Below, piece after piece: positions 26,745-36,156 of a DNA stretch of 64,000 bases. The position numbers and the translations under genes are program-made. The stretch is from CAZRRV01 sp045660865 (GTDB taxonomy: Bacteria > Bacillota > Clostridia > Oscillospirales > Acutalibacteraceae): positions 62,001-126,000 of the forward strand of contig JAZREP010000001.1 of the NCBI GenBank assembly GCA_045660865.1, given 5' to 3'. The notes under the pieces were generated by a model that was not told where the DNA came from, ran no database searches, and saw only the letters and a program-made list of their open reading frames with translations. Each line of letters begins with the position of its first letter. Positions within the stretch are counted from its first letter, which is position 1.

Positions 26745-26773
26745 TTGACTATTTGCGCTGTATATGTTAGAAT
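26745..26773 (+). promoter_or_regulatory. Sigma-A promoter of tRNA-Gly
   Basis: TTGACT (26745-26750), 17-bp spacer and TAGAAT (26768-26773), 17 bp upstream of the tRNA 5' end. Confidence 0.8.
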
Positions 26774-26789
26774 ATACAGCGTTGAATTT

Positions 26790-26863
26790 GCGGGTGTAGT
26801 TCAATGGTAGAATGTCAGCCTTCCAAGCTGAACACGTGGGTTCGATTCCCATCACCCGCTCCA
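26790..26863 (+). tRNA. tRNA-Gly, anticodon TCC
   Basis: A 74-nt cloverleaf. The acceptor stem GCGGGTG pairs with CACCCGC, the anticodon stem-loop is CAGCC-TTCCAA-GCTG with anticodon TCC, the T arm is GTGGG-TTCGATT-CCCAT, and CCA is encoded at 26861-26863. It stands alone with its own promoter and terminator. Confidence 0.96.
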
Positions 26864-26907
26864 AAAAGAAGACCATGCCGATTTTCGGTATGGTCTTCTT
26901 TTTTTAT
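26864..26907 (+). terminator. Terminator of tRNA-Gly
   Basis: Hairpin AAGAAGACCATGCCGA / TCGGTATGGTCTTCTT with one G-T pair and a T-rich tail, starting at the CCA end. Confidence 0.9.
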
Positions 26908-26952
26908 TTATAATATATATTATATATTTAATAATAAATTATGCATAAACTA

Positions 26953-26981
26953 TTGATTTTTTATGTACAATTTGCTATAAT
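26953..26981 (+). promoter_or_regulatory. Sigma-A promoter of the polysaccharide locus
   Basis: TTGATT (26953-26958), 17-bp spacer and TATAAT (26976-26981), giving a leader of about 75 nt. The leader holds a 10-bp hairpin ACTGTGCAAA / TTTGCATAGT (27004-27025). The upstream 45 bp are almost pure A/T. No other promoter of this quality was noticed in the gaps between genes of the locus. Confidence 0.75.
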
Positions 26982-27061
26982 ACAACAAGATATACTGGCT
27001 AATACTGTGCAAATGTTTGCATAGTGTAAATTTAAGGATTTTGTAATGAAAGAGAATTGAT

Positions 27062-28177
27062 ATGAGTAAAAGAATTTTATTATCCAGTCCAACAATGCAT
27101 AGCGAAGAGCAAATATTTGTTAAAGAGGCATTCGATACCAACTGGGTTGCGCCTTTGGGAGCCAACGTTGATGCCTTTGAAGTTGAAATGTCAAATTATG
27201 TTGGCGTAAAACATGGAGCCGCTTGCGTAAGCGGAACTTCAGCTTTGCATCTTGCAGTTAAGCTTGCAGGAGTAAAGCCGGGAGACATTGTGTTTTGCTC
27301 AGATTTGACTTTTTCTGCTACTGTAAATCCGGTAACATATGAGAATGGTCGGCAGGTGTTTATCGATTCCGAATATGAAACTTGGAATATGGACCCTGCG
27401 GCGCTTGAAAAAGCTTTTGAAAAATATCCCGAGTGCAAATGTGTTATACTTGTTAATCTTTATGGCACACCCGCCAAGATGGATGAAATTAAAACTATTT
27501 GTGATAAGCACGGTGCAGTTTTGATAGAAGATGCTGCTGAAAGTCTTTCATCAACCTACAAGGGAATTCAAACCGGCTCGTTTGGTAAGTATAATGCTAT
27601 TAGTTTCAACGGTAATAAAATTATCACAACATCGGGTGGCGGTATGCTTTTGGCTGATGATGAAGATGCTATTAAAAAAGCTCGCTTTTGGTCAACACAA
27701 TCACGTGACCCGGCTCCGTGGTATCAACATAGTGAACTTGGATATAATTACCGCATGAGCAATATTGTTGCAGGCATTGGCCGTGGACAGCTTTTACATA
27801 TTGAAGAGCATAAAGCATTAAAGAAAGCAATTTATATGCGCTATAAAGAGGCATTTAAAGATTTGCCGTTAACAATGAATCCGTATCTTTCTTGTTGCGA
27901 ACCGAATTTCTGGCTTTCCTGTATCTTGCTTGATAAAAATGTTGATGTGAAGCCGATGGATATTTTGACCGAGCTTGATAAAGAAAACATAGAAACTCGT
28001 CCGATTTGGAAGCCGATGCATATGCAACCTATCTTTGAGGGATACGATTACATTTCAGCAAATGAAAATAATGTCGGTGAGGATATTTTCAGTCGTGGTC
28101 TTTGTTTGCCCAGTGATATAAAAATGACTGAGGAAGAACAGACAAAGATTATAAATGCAATTAAAAAATTCTTTTAA
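27062..28177 (+). CDS. DegT/DnrJ/EryC1 family sugar aminotransferase (PglE-like)
   Basis: PLP enzyme of 371 residues that transfers an amino group to a keto-sugar nucleotide. The PLP lysine is Lys186 in SFNGNKIITT, and the cofactor-binding Asp/Gln region is VLIEDAAESLSS (about 153-164). The sequence pattern (NWVAPLGANVDAFE, YNYRMSNIVAGIGRGQL) is that of UDP-4-amino-4,6-dideoxy sugar aminotransferases such as PglE. The next two genes are PglC- and PglD-like, so a bacillosamine-type sugar is likely. The 4,6-dehydratase that should precede it is not in the window. Confidence 0.85.
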   Translation: MSKRILLSSPTMHSEEQIFVKEAFDTNWVAPLGANVDAFEVEMSNYVGVKHGAACVSGTSALHLAVKLAGVKPGDIVFCSDLTFSATVNPVTYENGRQVFIDSEYETWNMDPAALEKAFEKYPECKCVILVNLYGTPAKMDEIKTICDKHGAVLIEDAAESLSSTYKGIQTGSFGKYNAISFNGNKIITTSGGGMLLADDEDAIKKARFWSTQSRDPAPWYQHSELGYNYRMSNIVAGIGRGQLLHIEEHKALKKAIYMRYKEAFKDLPLTMNPYLSCCEPNFWLSCILLDKNVDVKPMDILTELDKENIETRPIWKPMHMQPIFEGYDYISANENNVGEDIFSRGLCLPSDIKMTEEEQTKIINAIKKFF

Positions 28178-28192
28178 GGAGTTTACATATCT

Positions 28193-28819
28193 ATGTATGC
28201 AAAATACATAAAGCGCCCGTTGGATTTTATTTTATCCTTTTTTGCGCTTCTGGTGCTTTCACCGATTATTTTAGTGTTAACTTTGATTGGTCTAATAGTC
28301 ATGAAGGGTAATCCGTTTTTTACTCAACTTCGTCCCGGAAAAGATGAAAAGATTTTTAAGCTGATTAAATTCCGTACTATGACCTGCGAAACCGATAAAA
28401 ACGGAGAACCGCTTCCCGATGAACAACGATTGACACGTTATGGCAAAATGCTGCGTTCTACTTCGCTTGACGAATTACCCGAACTTATCAATATCCTTAT
28501 GGGAGATATGTCTATTATTGGTCCAAGACCACTTTTAGTTGATTATTTACCGCTCTATAACGCACAACAAAGAAGACGCCATGAGGTTAGACCGGGTTTG
28601 TCCGGTTTAGCACAAATCAATGGCCGAAACTCCTTATCGTGGGAAGAAAAGTTTATTTTGGATGAGCAATATGTAGATAACATTACTTTTATCGGCGATG
28701 TTAAAATTATTCTTACAACCGCTTTAAAAGTAATTAAGCGCTCAGATATTTCACAAGAAAATAATGCGACTATGGAGCCTTTTAAAGGCACACCGCAAAA
28801 GGAATATGTAAATGTGTGA
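28193..28819 (+). CDS. Initiating sugar-1-phosphate transferase (PglC-like)
   Basis: Monotopic phosphoglycosyl transferase of 208 residues that loads the first sugar phosphate onto undecaprenyl phosphate. One re-entrant membrane helix lies at about residues 12-36 (with SPIILVLTLIG). It is followed by FFTQLRPGKDEKIFKLIKFRTM and the catalytic Asp-Glu in STSLDELPELINIL (about 103). It is close in size and wording to PglC. It would start the repeat unit of the surface polymer. Confidence 0.9.
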   Translation: MYAKYIKRPLDFILSFFALLVLSPIILVLTLIGLIVMKGNPFFTQLRPGKDEKIFKLIKFRTMTCETDKNGEPLPDEQRLTRYGKMLRSTSLDELPELINILMGDMSIIGPRPLLVDYLPLYNAQQRRRHEVRPGLSGLAQINGRNSLSWEEKFILDEQYVDNITFIGDVKIILTTALKVIKRSDISQENNATMEPFKGTPQKEYVNV

Positions 28820-29417
28820 TGTAATTATTATTGGTGCCGGTGGGCATGCAAAAGTAATAGCAGATATTGTTTTAAAAAATGGAGATAATCTGCTCGGTTT
28901 TTTAGATGATAATGTTACAGGAACTGTTTTGCCCGGTTATAAAGTTTTAGGCAAGGTTAACGATGCTCAAAAAATGTCCTCTCGCGCTAAATTTATCGTG
29001 GGCATTGGTAACAACGAAATTAGAAGAAAAATTACAGAAAACCTTTCGGTTGATTGGTATTCGGCCATTCATCCTTCGGCACAAATTGGAATTGGTGTTG
29101 AAATCGGCTTAGGAACTGCGGTTATGGCAAATGCGGTAATCAATGCAGACGCTAAGGTTGGCAAGCACACAATCATTAATACGGCGGCAGTTGTTGAACA
29201 CGATTGTATTATTGATGATTACGCCCATGTTTCGCCAGGAGCTATATTATGCGGTACCGTTACAATTGGCTGCGGTACTTGGATTGGCGCAGGTGCAGTT
29301 GTTCGCAATAATTTATCGATTTGCAGCAATGTTGTCGTGGGTGTTGGTGCCGCAGTAGTTGCCGAGATTAAAGAAAAAGGAACTTATGTTGGAATTCCTG
29401 CGGAGTTGATAAAGTGA
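28812..29417 (+). CDS. Sugar O/N-acetyltransferase (PglD/NeuD-like)
   Basis: A 201-residue acetyltransferase. The N-terminal Rossmann-like part (IIIGAGGHAKVIADI) binds the sugar nucleotide, and the left-handed beta-helix of hexapeptide repeats fills residues 85-200. The catalytic His is probably the one in VVEHDCIID (about 136). It is expected to acetylate the 4-amino group of the sugar made by the preceding aminotransferase. It overlaps the previous gene by eight bases. Confidence 0.87.
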   Translation: MCDVIIIGAGGHAKVIADIVLKNGDNLLGFLDDNVTGTVLPGYKVLGKVNDAQKMSSRAKFIVGIGNNEIRRKITENLSVDWYSAIHPSAQIGIGVEIGLGTAVMANAVINADAKVGKHTIINTAAVVEHDCIIDDYAHVSPGAILCGTVTIGCGTWIGAGAVVRNNLSICSNVVVGVGAAVVAEIKEKGTYVGIPAELIK

Positions 29418-30505
29418 AAAAAATACTGATTCTTGCAAACTATGATGTCGGCTTATACAAATTTCGCAAAGAATTGATTCAAGAAATGATTTCTCGTGGC
29501 TTGGAGGTTTATATTTCGCTTCCGTATGGTGCGTTGGTTGATTCATTACAGGAAATGGGTTGTAAATTTATTGACACACCATTAGACAGGCGAGCAATCA
29601 ATCCTTTTAAGGATTTTAAACTCCTTATCAATTATTTGAAAATGATAAATGAAATTAAGCCCGACTGTTGCATTACTTACACAATTAAACCCAACATTTA
29701 TGGTGGGTTAGCGGCTAGATTAAAAAACATATATTATGCTGTCAACATAACCGGATTAGGAACGGCTTTCCAAAACGACGGTTTACTGAGAAAAATTGTT
29801 ACTTTTCTTTACAAAATTGCTTGTAAAAAGGCAAAAACCGTATTTTTTGAAAACTGTGAAAACGAGCAAGTGCTTTTAAATCTCGGTATTGTGAATAAAG
29901 AGCAGACCTGTCTGTTAAGCGGAGCAGGCGTCAATCTTACAGAATATCCTTTCACCGATTATCCAAATGAAAGCGAAAAAACTGAGTTCCTTTTCATTGG
30001 TAGGGTTATGCGTGAAAAAGGTGTGGATGAACTGCTTGATGCGGCATACAGGTTGAAAGAAAACAACATTCCGTCTTGCGTTTCAATTGTTGGCCCGTGT
30101 GAGGAAGAATACCTTTCAAAATTAGAAAAACTCCAGAATGAAGGTGTTATTGATTATCACGGCTATCAAGAGGATGTAAAACCGTTTATCGCTAAATCTC
30201 ATTGCTTTGTTTTGCCCTCTTATCACGAAGGTATGGCTAACACCTTACTGGAAGCCGCTGCAATGGGTCGTCCGTTAATTACAAGCAACATTCACGGTTG
30301 TATGGAAGCGGTAGAAGAAGGAGTTAACGGTTATTTATGTACCCCTCAAAATTCAGAGGAATTGTTCAACAAAATGAAGCTTTTTTGCCAAAACTCCTAT
30401 GCTGATAAGGCAAAGATGGGAAATGATTCACGCATTTTTATTGAAAAGAATTTTGATAAACGCAAGGTTGTAGAAAAAACACTGGAGGCTTTACATATTG
30501 GGTAA
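29414..30505 (+). CDS. Glycosyltransferase family 4 (PglA-like)
   Basis: A 363-residue GT-B glycosyltransferase. The C-terminal donor domain has FIGRVMREKGVDELLDA (about 195) and the E-x7-E motif HEGMANTLLEAAAMGRPLI (about 275). The N-terminal pattern DVGLYKFRKELI and TPLDRRAINPFKDF resembles PglA-type enzymes that add the second sugar to a bacillosamine-type acceptor. GTG start, overlapping the previous stop. Confidence 0.85.
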   Translation: MKKILILANYDVGLYKFRKELIQEMISRGLEVYISLPYGALVDSLQEMGCKFIDTPLDRRAINPFKDFKLLINYLKMINEIKPDCCITYTIKPNIYGGLAARLKNIYYAVNITGLGTAFQNDGLLRKIVTFLYKIACKKAKTVFFENCENEQVLLNLGIVNKEQTCLLSGAGVNLTEYPFTDYPNESEKTEFLFIGRVMREKGVDELLDAAYRLKENNIPSCVSIVGPCEEEYLSKLEKLQNEGVIDYHGYQEDVKPFIAKSHCFVLPSYHEGMANTLLEAAAMGRPLITSNIHGCMEAVEEGVNGYLCTPQNSEELFNKMKLFCQNSYADKAKMGNDSRIFIEKNFDKRKVVEKTLEALHIG

Positions 30506-31787
30506 ATATATTATTATTCCCGGTTGTGATGATGGCAACCGCGGTGACCAAGCCTTAATTTTCCAAACAAAGGAAATAGCAGAAAGAGCCGGGTTTGTAG
30601 GTTCATACTCAATGCTATACGCATTGGACGCTTCACAATATACAAATCTTGAAAATATAGATGTTATTCAGCCGATTCTCGGTCATCCAAGCCGTAAATT
30701 TAAGAATAAAGATAACACGAAATATTCACCGTCACTCTTGTTAAAATGGGGTGTGGTGGCAATATTTGATTATATTTTCAGTAAACTGCTGCTTTGTCCT
30801 GCAACTCGATGGATAATTAAACACACATTATCCTCCGCACAGAAAAAGACATTAGCTATGTTCCAAAACAGTGATGCTTGTTTTGTTAAAGGCGGCGGAT
30901 TTCTACATTCTTACGGCAAACTAACAGATATTTATCAAATATATTATTTTTTGTATCATATTAGATTAGCGCAAGCGTTAAAAAAACCGGTATATATTTT
31001 CCCTAATTCATACGGCCCGTTTTTAACGCCCGGTGTACACCGCCAGATTAAAAAGGTTTTATCTAAATGCAATTTGGTTACATCAAGAGAAAGCATATCT
31101 CAAAAGGCACTTGAGAGTGTAGGTGTAGAAAATAAACTGTATCCTGATTTAGCCTTTTCTTTACGAAAAGAAGAACGCGAAATCCCTGAACTACAAAAAA
31201 TTAAGGAATTGGCAGGGGATAGAAAACTTATAGGTTTAACTGCACGTCCGTATCGCTTTCCCGGAAGCGAAAATGCGGAACAGAAATACAAAGATTATGT
31301 CAGCAGCCTTTGCGAGATGTGTAAGTGGTTAGTTAATAATGGCTATTTCCCGGTTTTAGTTGAACACGTTATTGCTGAAAGCAGTGGCGAAAGCGATATA
31401 AAATGCATTGAAGAAATATCTAAACATTTGAAAAAAGATGAATATTACATTTTTTCTAATAATGCATACCACTGTCGGGACTTAAAAACCGTTTACAGTA
31501 AAATGCATGCTGTAATAGGAACTCGTTTTCACTCAGTTATTTTTTCATTATCAGAAGGTGTACCTTGTATTGCTGTTACCTACGGCGGAAACAAGGGTGA
31601 CGGAATAATGCTGGACATTGACTTAAAAGATTACGCAGTACCTATTTCAGAAGTTTCGTTTGAGTGTTTAAAGGGTATGTTCCAAAAGCTTGAGTTGGAA
31701 TACGATAAGTATAAATCTCAATTAAATAAAGTCATACCTAAAATATGTGAAGAATTTGAACAATTAGTAACTGATTTAAAAAAATGA
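30498..31787 (+). CDS. Polysaccharide pyruvyl transferase family protein
   Basis: A 429-residue protein of the PF04230 family, which attaches pyruvate ketals from PEP to sugars of surface polymers. Visible are NRGDQALIF near the start, KGGGFLHSYG (about 132), the SRESISQKALESVG segment (about 196) and the conserved GTRFHSVIFSLSEGVPCIAV (about 340). It starts with TTG 30498, overlapping the previous gene. The acceptor sugar is unknown. Confidence 0.85.
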   Translation: MGKYIIIPGCDDGNRGDQALIFQTKEIAERAGFVGSYSMLYALDASQYTNLENIDVIQPILGHPSRKFKNKDNTKYSPSLLLKWGVVAIFDYIFSKLLLCPATRWIIKHTLSSAQKKTLAMFQNSDACFVKGGGFLHSYGKLTDIYQIYYFLYHIRLAQALKKPVYIFPNSYGPFLTPGVHRQIKKVLSKCNLVTSRESISQKALESVGVENKLYPDLAFSLRKEEREIPELQKIKELAGDRKLIGLTARPYRFPGSENAEQKYKDYVSSLCEMCKWLVNNGYFPVLVEHVIAESSGESDIKCIEEISKHLKKDEYYIFSNNAYHCRDLKTVYSKMHAVIGTRFHSVIFSLSEGVPCIAVTYGGNKGDGIMLDIDLKDYAVPISEVSFECLKGMFQKLELEYDKYKSQLNKVIPKICEEFEQLVTDLKK

Positions 31788-31816
31788 TAGTTCAATAAGA
31801 ACAGAAGGGAATAAGT

Positions 31817-33142
31817 ATGTCGGAGAATAAAAATTATCCAAAAGTGTTAATTTTATCTCGAAATGCTTGGAACAACAATTGTACGGGAAATACATTAACA
31901 AATTTCTTTTCCGGTTGGCCAAAAGATAAGATTGCAAACGCTTTTTTCAGAGCTGAACAAGTAAATAATTCAATTTGTAATCAGTATTTTCGTGTAACCG
32001 AAATGGAATTGGTTCGCAATATTTTCAAAAAGAACCGTATTGGAAAACATTTAACTACTGAGGATATAGTAAAAACTGAGCAAAAGTCCAATTGTACACA
32101 AGCTCAAGAAGATATTAAAAAAACAAGTGGATATTATTCTTTCTTTTCCAGACATCGCTGGACTTTTGTTCTGTGGCTTAGGGACATTTTGTGGGGATTA
32201 AACGGCTGGAAGAACAAAAATTATAATACTTTTTTAGATGAAATAAATCCGGATGTTATTTATATGCCGTGTTACGATTCGGTCTATATGCATCGAATTC
32301 TTTGGTATACAGCTAAATATACAGGTGCCAGAGTTGTTCTTTTCACTGGTGATGACACTTATACATTAAAACAATTTAGTTTATCACCGCTTTATTGGCT
32401 CAATCGTCTGTTTTACCGTGGCATAATGAGAAAATCGGTAAAAAAAGCTGATACATTGTTTGTTATTTCAGATTTGCAAAAGCAGGAATACGACCGTATA
32501 TTCAAGCGTGATTGTGTTCTCTTGCGAAAAGGTGGAGATTTTAATCAACCTTTTGCACCAAAAGAAAAGATTAACGACCCAATCAAATTGGTTTACACCG
32601 GCAATATTCACTCCGGTCGTTGGAAAACCTTGGCTAAACTTGCAAGTGATCTAAGCGAGATAAACAAACAAGGCACAAAAATCCAAATGGACATCTATTC
32701 GCTTTCCGCAAAAACTGATGATATGGTTAAAAAGTTAGATATTGAAGGCAGTTCACGCTTAATGCCGCCTGTTTCTAATGAGGAAATTGATAAAGCATTA
32801 AAAGATGCGGATATATTAGTGGCTGTTGAACCTTTTTCACTGCGAGAAAGACTCATTTGGCGCTTGTCCTTTTCTACTAAAATTGTAGACTATCTTACTT
32901 CATCCAGAGCGATATTGGCAATTGGACCAAAAGAATTGGCTTCAACACATTATCTTATAAAAAATGATGCTGCGTTGTGTGCGACCAATGAAAATGAGAT
33001 TACGGAAGTTGTTTCAAATATTGTCGCTCAACCGTCGCTTATTAATGAATTCGCGTACAAATCTTGGATTTGCGGTAAAACAAATAACAGAATCGAAGAC
33101 ACAAGAGAAATCTTGCGCAGGGAGTTGGCAAAAGAATCTTGA
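31817..33142 (+). CDS. Glycosyltransferase, GT4-like
   Basis: A 441-residue GT-B-type protein without membrane segments. The C-terminal half carries LVYTGNIHSGRWKTLAKLA (about 256) and a late segment LRERLIWRLSFSTKIVDYL (about 345), where the usual EGFG motif is replaced. The N-terminal half (LSRNAWNNNCTGNTLTNFF) is typical of clostridial capsule transferases. Donor and acceptor cannot be told. Confidence 0.75.
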   Translation: MSENKNYPKVLILSRNAWNNNCTGNTLTNFFSGWPKDKIANAFFRAEQVNNSICNQYFRVTEMELVRNIFKKNRIGKHLTTEDIVKTEQKSNCTQAQEDIKKTSGYYSFFSRHRWTFVLWLRDILWGLNGWKNKNYNTFLDEINPDVIYMPCYDSVYMHRILWYTAKYTGARVVLFTGDDTYTLKQFSLSPLYWLNRLFYRGIMRKSVKKADTLFVISDLQKQEYDRIFKRDCVLLRKGGDFNQPFAPKEKINDPIKLVYTGNIHSGRWKTLAKLASDLSEINKQGTKIQMDIYSLSAKTDDMVKKLDIEGSSRLMPPVSNEEIDKALKDADILVAVEPFSLRERLIWRLSFSTKIVDYLTSSRAILAIGPKELASTHYLIKNDAALCATNENEITEVVSNIVAQPSLINEFAYKSWICGKTNNRIEDTREILRRELAKES

Positions 33143-34539
33143 TTAACATTAGCATCGAGGAAAAACAAAAGAAAAGTTATAATATTTATACATGGATAGT
33201 TGCACCGCTATGTCTTATATTGTCTTTGTATTGTTTATTAAATTCTCAACACGAGAATTATACTTATTTTGCATTATTACCGATGATACATGCGTTATTT
33301 ATTTGGGTGTTTTTCCATTTTAATAATCGTAACGGCTTAGCATTTAATACCATTAATATCGTTATGTTCTTGCGATATTGTGTCAGTATAGTTCTTACTT
33401 TAACAACTCCACATTACGATGGACTGTCTTTGAGAGCCAACAATTTCAGTGAAGTTTTTATCTTAATGGCTTACGAGATGCTCGTTGTATATCTTGTGAT
33501 GTTTATTTATAACGCAAGAAACAGTTCGGTTGAATATGAACCGCTAGATTATACACATAGAAAGGGAAGTATATTCCGTACGGCTTTCTTTGTGATATTT
33601 ATAATTGTTATGATTTATGCAATTTTATTTTATCCGTCAGCCAGAAACGTTATGTTTAACTTTACCTTTTCCTCTGCGAGAGATAAAGCTATTTCTTCAG
33701 ATGCAACGATTACAGGTCCTGCATTCGTATTTTTCAAGATAGGATTAAACGTTACCTACGGTCTTATTATGACTGCGATTATTAGGCGGATAAAAAAGAG
33801 AACGGTAATGCATTTGTTACTCTGCTTTGCTATTTCTGCAGTATTCGTATCATGTAACTGGACCTCAGGTGGAGGTGTGTCGCGTTGGGGTCTTGTAACC
33901 AGCGTATTGGTATCATTAATTGTACTTGCAAAATCCTTCCCTGAATATAGAAGACCTATTTTTGTTGTTTCTGCAATTGCATTAGGTGTAATAATTCTAT
34001 CCTCTTCCATTACAAAAGTTATTTTGCACCATGCGAGTGATACTCAGGATGCGTTGGATGATATTTTTTCGGCAGCATATTTTAACGAATATTTCCAAGG
34101 ATTTATACCCGTATCAAACTCACTTTCAGTTGTTGAAGCAGCAAAAGACAGAATTAATTTTATTACATTTTTAGATGATGTTTGCTCGGCTTACCCGTGG
34201 GTAAACAAGCTATTCTATGAGCCTGGAAACCTTACGGAGACCATTTATCTTACAGCAATTAATATGAATGATAAAATTATTCCAACAATCACACAGGGTT
34301 ATGCGCATTTCGGCCCGGTTTTGGCTCCGCTGTTCTCGGGATTACTCACATACATTGCGTTGAAATGCGACGATGTAATGCGTAAAACAAATGATATTTT
34401 TGTTGCAATCCCTGTTTCGCAGATTGCGGTATGGGCATCAATGTTTATGGCGGTAAATGTTTACATTATTCAAAGAACAACAATGTACTTTGTGTTGTTG
34501 CTTTTGGTAATTTGGTTTGATAAAAAATTCCGATTATAA
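33139..34539 (+). CDS. Wzy-like oligosaccharide repeat unit polymerase
   Basis: A 466-residue membrane protein with about 12 segments and a long outer loop around residues 300-400 that holds ITQGYAHFGPVLAPLFSGLL. This topology and position fit the O-antigen polymerase family that joins lipid-linked repeats outside the membrane. The start is TTG 33139, whose TTGA overlaps the previous stop. Together with the Wzx flippase it marks this as a Wzy-dependent locus. Confidence 0.8.
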   Translation: MINISIEEKQKKSYNIYTWIVAPLCLILSLYCLLNSQHENYTYFALLPMIHALFIWVFFHFNNRNGLAFNTINIVMFLRYCVSIVLTLTTPHYDGLSLRANNFSEVFILMAYEMLVVYLVMFIYNARNSSVEYEPLDYTHRKGSIFRTAFFVIFIIVMIYAILFYPSARNVMFNFTFSSARDKAISSDATITGPAFVFFKIGLNVTYGLIMTAIIRRIKKRTVMHLLLCFAISAVFVSCNWTSGGGVSRWGLVTSVLVSLIVLAKSFPEYRRPIFVVSAIALGVIILSSSITKVILHHASDTQDALDDIFSAAYFNEYFQGFIPVSNSLSVVEAAKDRINFITFLDDVCSAYPWVNKLFYEPGNLTETIYLTAINMNDKIIPTITQGYAHFGPVLAPLFSGLLTYIALKCDDVMRKTNDIFVAIPVSQIAVWASMFMAVNVYIIQRTTMYFVLLLLVIWFDKKFRL

Positions 34540-34552
34540 GGTAGGCTAGAAA

Positions 34553-35494
34553 ATGATTGTTTACATGCTGAAGGATGGTTTGGGAAACCAATTGTTTGAA
34601 TATGCTTATGCAAAAAAATTACAGCAACAGTTTAAAGGTGAAAAAATTCAGTTTTGTACATTTATGTACAATTTAAAGAATTTTTCACTTGGTGGCACTC
34701 GCCAATGTTCCTTGCAGCACTTAAACTTGCCTAAAGATGTGCAAATTTTAAAGGGCTTAAAGAACACTTGGTATTTTCTACGCTTTATGCTCAGATTACT
34801 TTTTGTATATAAAAAGGATTTTATAAACTGGTTTGTTTTAGGAAAACGACAATCCCGAAAAGAGCAGTATCTATCGGACTGTAAAAAAGGTTTATATATT
34901 TCCGAAAATTCTTTTTCAGTTCCCGAATTTGTTTACAGTAATAAAAAAATCAAATTCGTGTTTGGTAATTATGAAAGCACGGACGCTTTGCCGGACGATT
35001 TATCGGCACTGCAAAATGAAATTTCAGTAAAAACCAAAACCAACAGTAAGGTAGAGGAACTTGTTTCTCAAATCCGTGCCACGGAATCGGTAGGCTTACA
35101 TATTCGAAGGGGCGATTATCTTAACCCTGCAAATGCCTGGTTGCAGGTGTGTGATTACTCATACTATAAGCGAGCAATCCAAGCGGTTTTAGAACGTGTT
35201 AAACAACCTGTTTTTTATGTTTTTTCTAATTCTCATGCCGATATTGAATGGATAAAGGAAAATTATAAATTTGAAAACATTGAACCAATTTATGTTGATA
35301 TGGATAATCTTGATTATGATGATTTTCGTTTAATGCAGGCATGTAAACATTTTGTAATATCTAACAGTACCTTTAGCTGGTGGGCTTCTTTTCGCGCCGA
35401 TAATAACGACCGTGTAGTTGTTTCTCCGGAAAAATGGACACAAAAAGACGACGGAAGCAATAACTTGTTAAGACCGGAATTTTTAAAAGTATAA
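34553..35494 (+). CDS. GT11 alpha-1,2-fucosyltransferase (first copy)
   Basis: A 313-residue transferase that moves L-fucose from GDP-fucose, forming an alpha-1,2 link. The family N-terminus DGLGNQLFEYAYAKKL, the GDP-binding HIRRGDY (His183 onward) and the late motif ISNSTFSWWASF (about 273) are present. The GDP-fucose supply would come from the Fkp enzyme at 47671. Confidence 0.92.
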   Translation: MIVYMLKDGLGNQLFEYAYAKKLQQQFKGEKIQFCTFMYNLKNFSLGGTRQCSLQHLNLPKDVQILKGLKNTWYFLRFMLRLLFVYKKDFINWFVLGKRQSRKEQYLSDCKKGLYISENSFSVPEFVYSNKKIKFVFGNYESTDALPDDLSALQNEISVKTKTNSKVEELVSQIRATESVGLHIRRGDYLNPANAWLQVCDYSYYKRAIQAVLERVKQPVFYVFSNSHADIEWIKENYKFENIEPIYVDMDNLDYDDFRLMQACKHFVISNSTFSWWASFRADNNDRVVVSPEKWTQKDDGSNNLLRPEFLKV

Positions 35495-35517
35495 CTGATA
35501 TGTTTAGGAGTAAATAA

Positions 35518-36138
35518 ATGCACAAGATGGGTTTTAATGTACGCACAATTCGTAAAGCAACAAAAAAACTAACAGGTTTTATTTGTTCGGGTTTTAATTA
35601 TCTTATAAATCGTGTAGTTTTGTTTTTTAACCAAGTTTCTTATGGAAAAAAATTAAAAATCAACGGCAAAATCCGCATTATCAATGACGGAACAATAAAA
35701 TTAGGAAACAAAATAACTGTTAATTCCGGCAAATCGTATAATCCAATTGGCGGTGACACGCAATGTGTATTACATACCTTTCCTAACGGCGAGATAAAAA
35801 TCGGGGATGCTGTCGGCCTGTCAAATTGTGCAATAATCAGTGCTGATAGTATAGAAATTGAAGACCATGTAAAAATTGGTGGCGGAGTAAGGATTTATGA
35901 CCTTGATTTTCATTCCTTAAATAAGGAATTAAGAAGAGAGTTTTCAACCGATATTTCTGCAACCAAACCGATTTTGATTAAGCGGGATGCCTTTATTGGC
36001 GGTGGCTCTATTATTTTAAAAGGTGTTACTATAGGAGAGGGTAGCATAATTGGTGCAGGTTCGGTTGTCACAAAGGATATTGGACCAAATGAAATTTGGG
36101 CAGGAAACCCGGCAGTTTTTATAAAAAAAGTAAACTAA
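35518..36138 (+). CDS. Hexapeptide-repeat acetyltransferase (WcaF/CysE-like)
   Basis: A 206-residue left-handed beta-helix acyltransferase. Repeats run from about residue 60 to 195, with catalytic-type RIYDLDFHSL (His about 140) and the closing GAGSVVTKDIGPNEIWAGNPAVFI. It probably O-acetylates a sugar of the polymer. Confidence 0.83.
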   Translation: MHKMGFNVRTIRKATKKLTGFICSGFNYLINRVVLFFNQVSYGKKLKINGKIRIINDGTIKLGNKITVNSGKSYNPIGGDTQCVLHTFPNGEIKIGDAVGLSNCAIISADSIEIEDHVKIGGGVRIYDLDFHSLNKELRREFSTDISATKPILIKRDAFIGGGSIILKGVTIGEGSIIGAGSVVTKDIGPNEIWAGNPAVFIKKVN

Positions 36139-36156
36139 TAATTTGGAGGGTTAAGC

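Noticed and set aside
27046..27060. A four-codon ATG frame just before the first capsule gene
   Set aside because: It is too short and lacks a binding site; its bases double as the GAAAGAGAA ribosome binding region for the real start.
31100..31291. Antisense open frames over real genes, such as this one on the minus strand
   Set aside because: They overlap well-supported genes, have no ribosome binding site and resemble no protein family. They are typical shadows of coding sequence.
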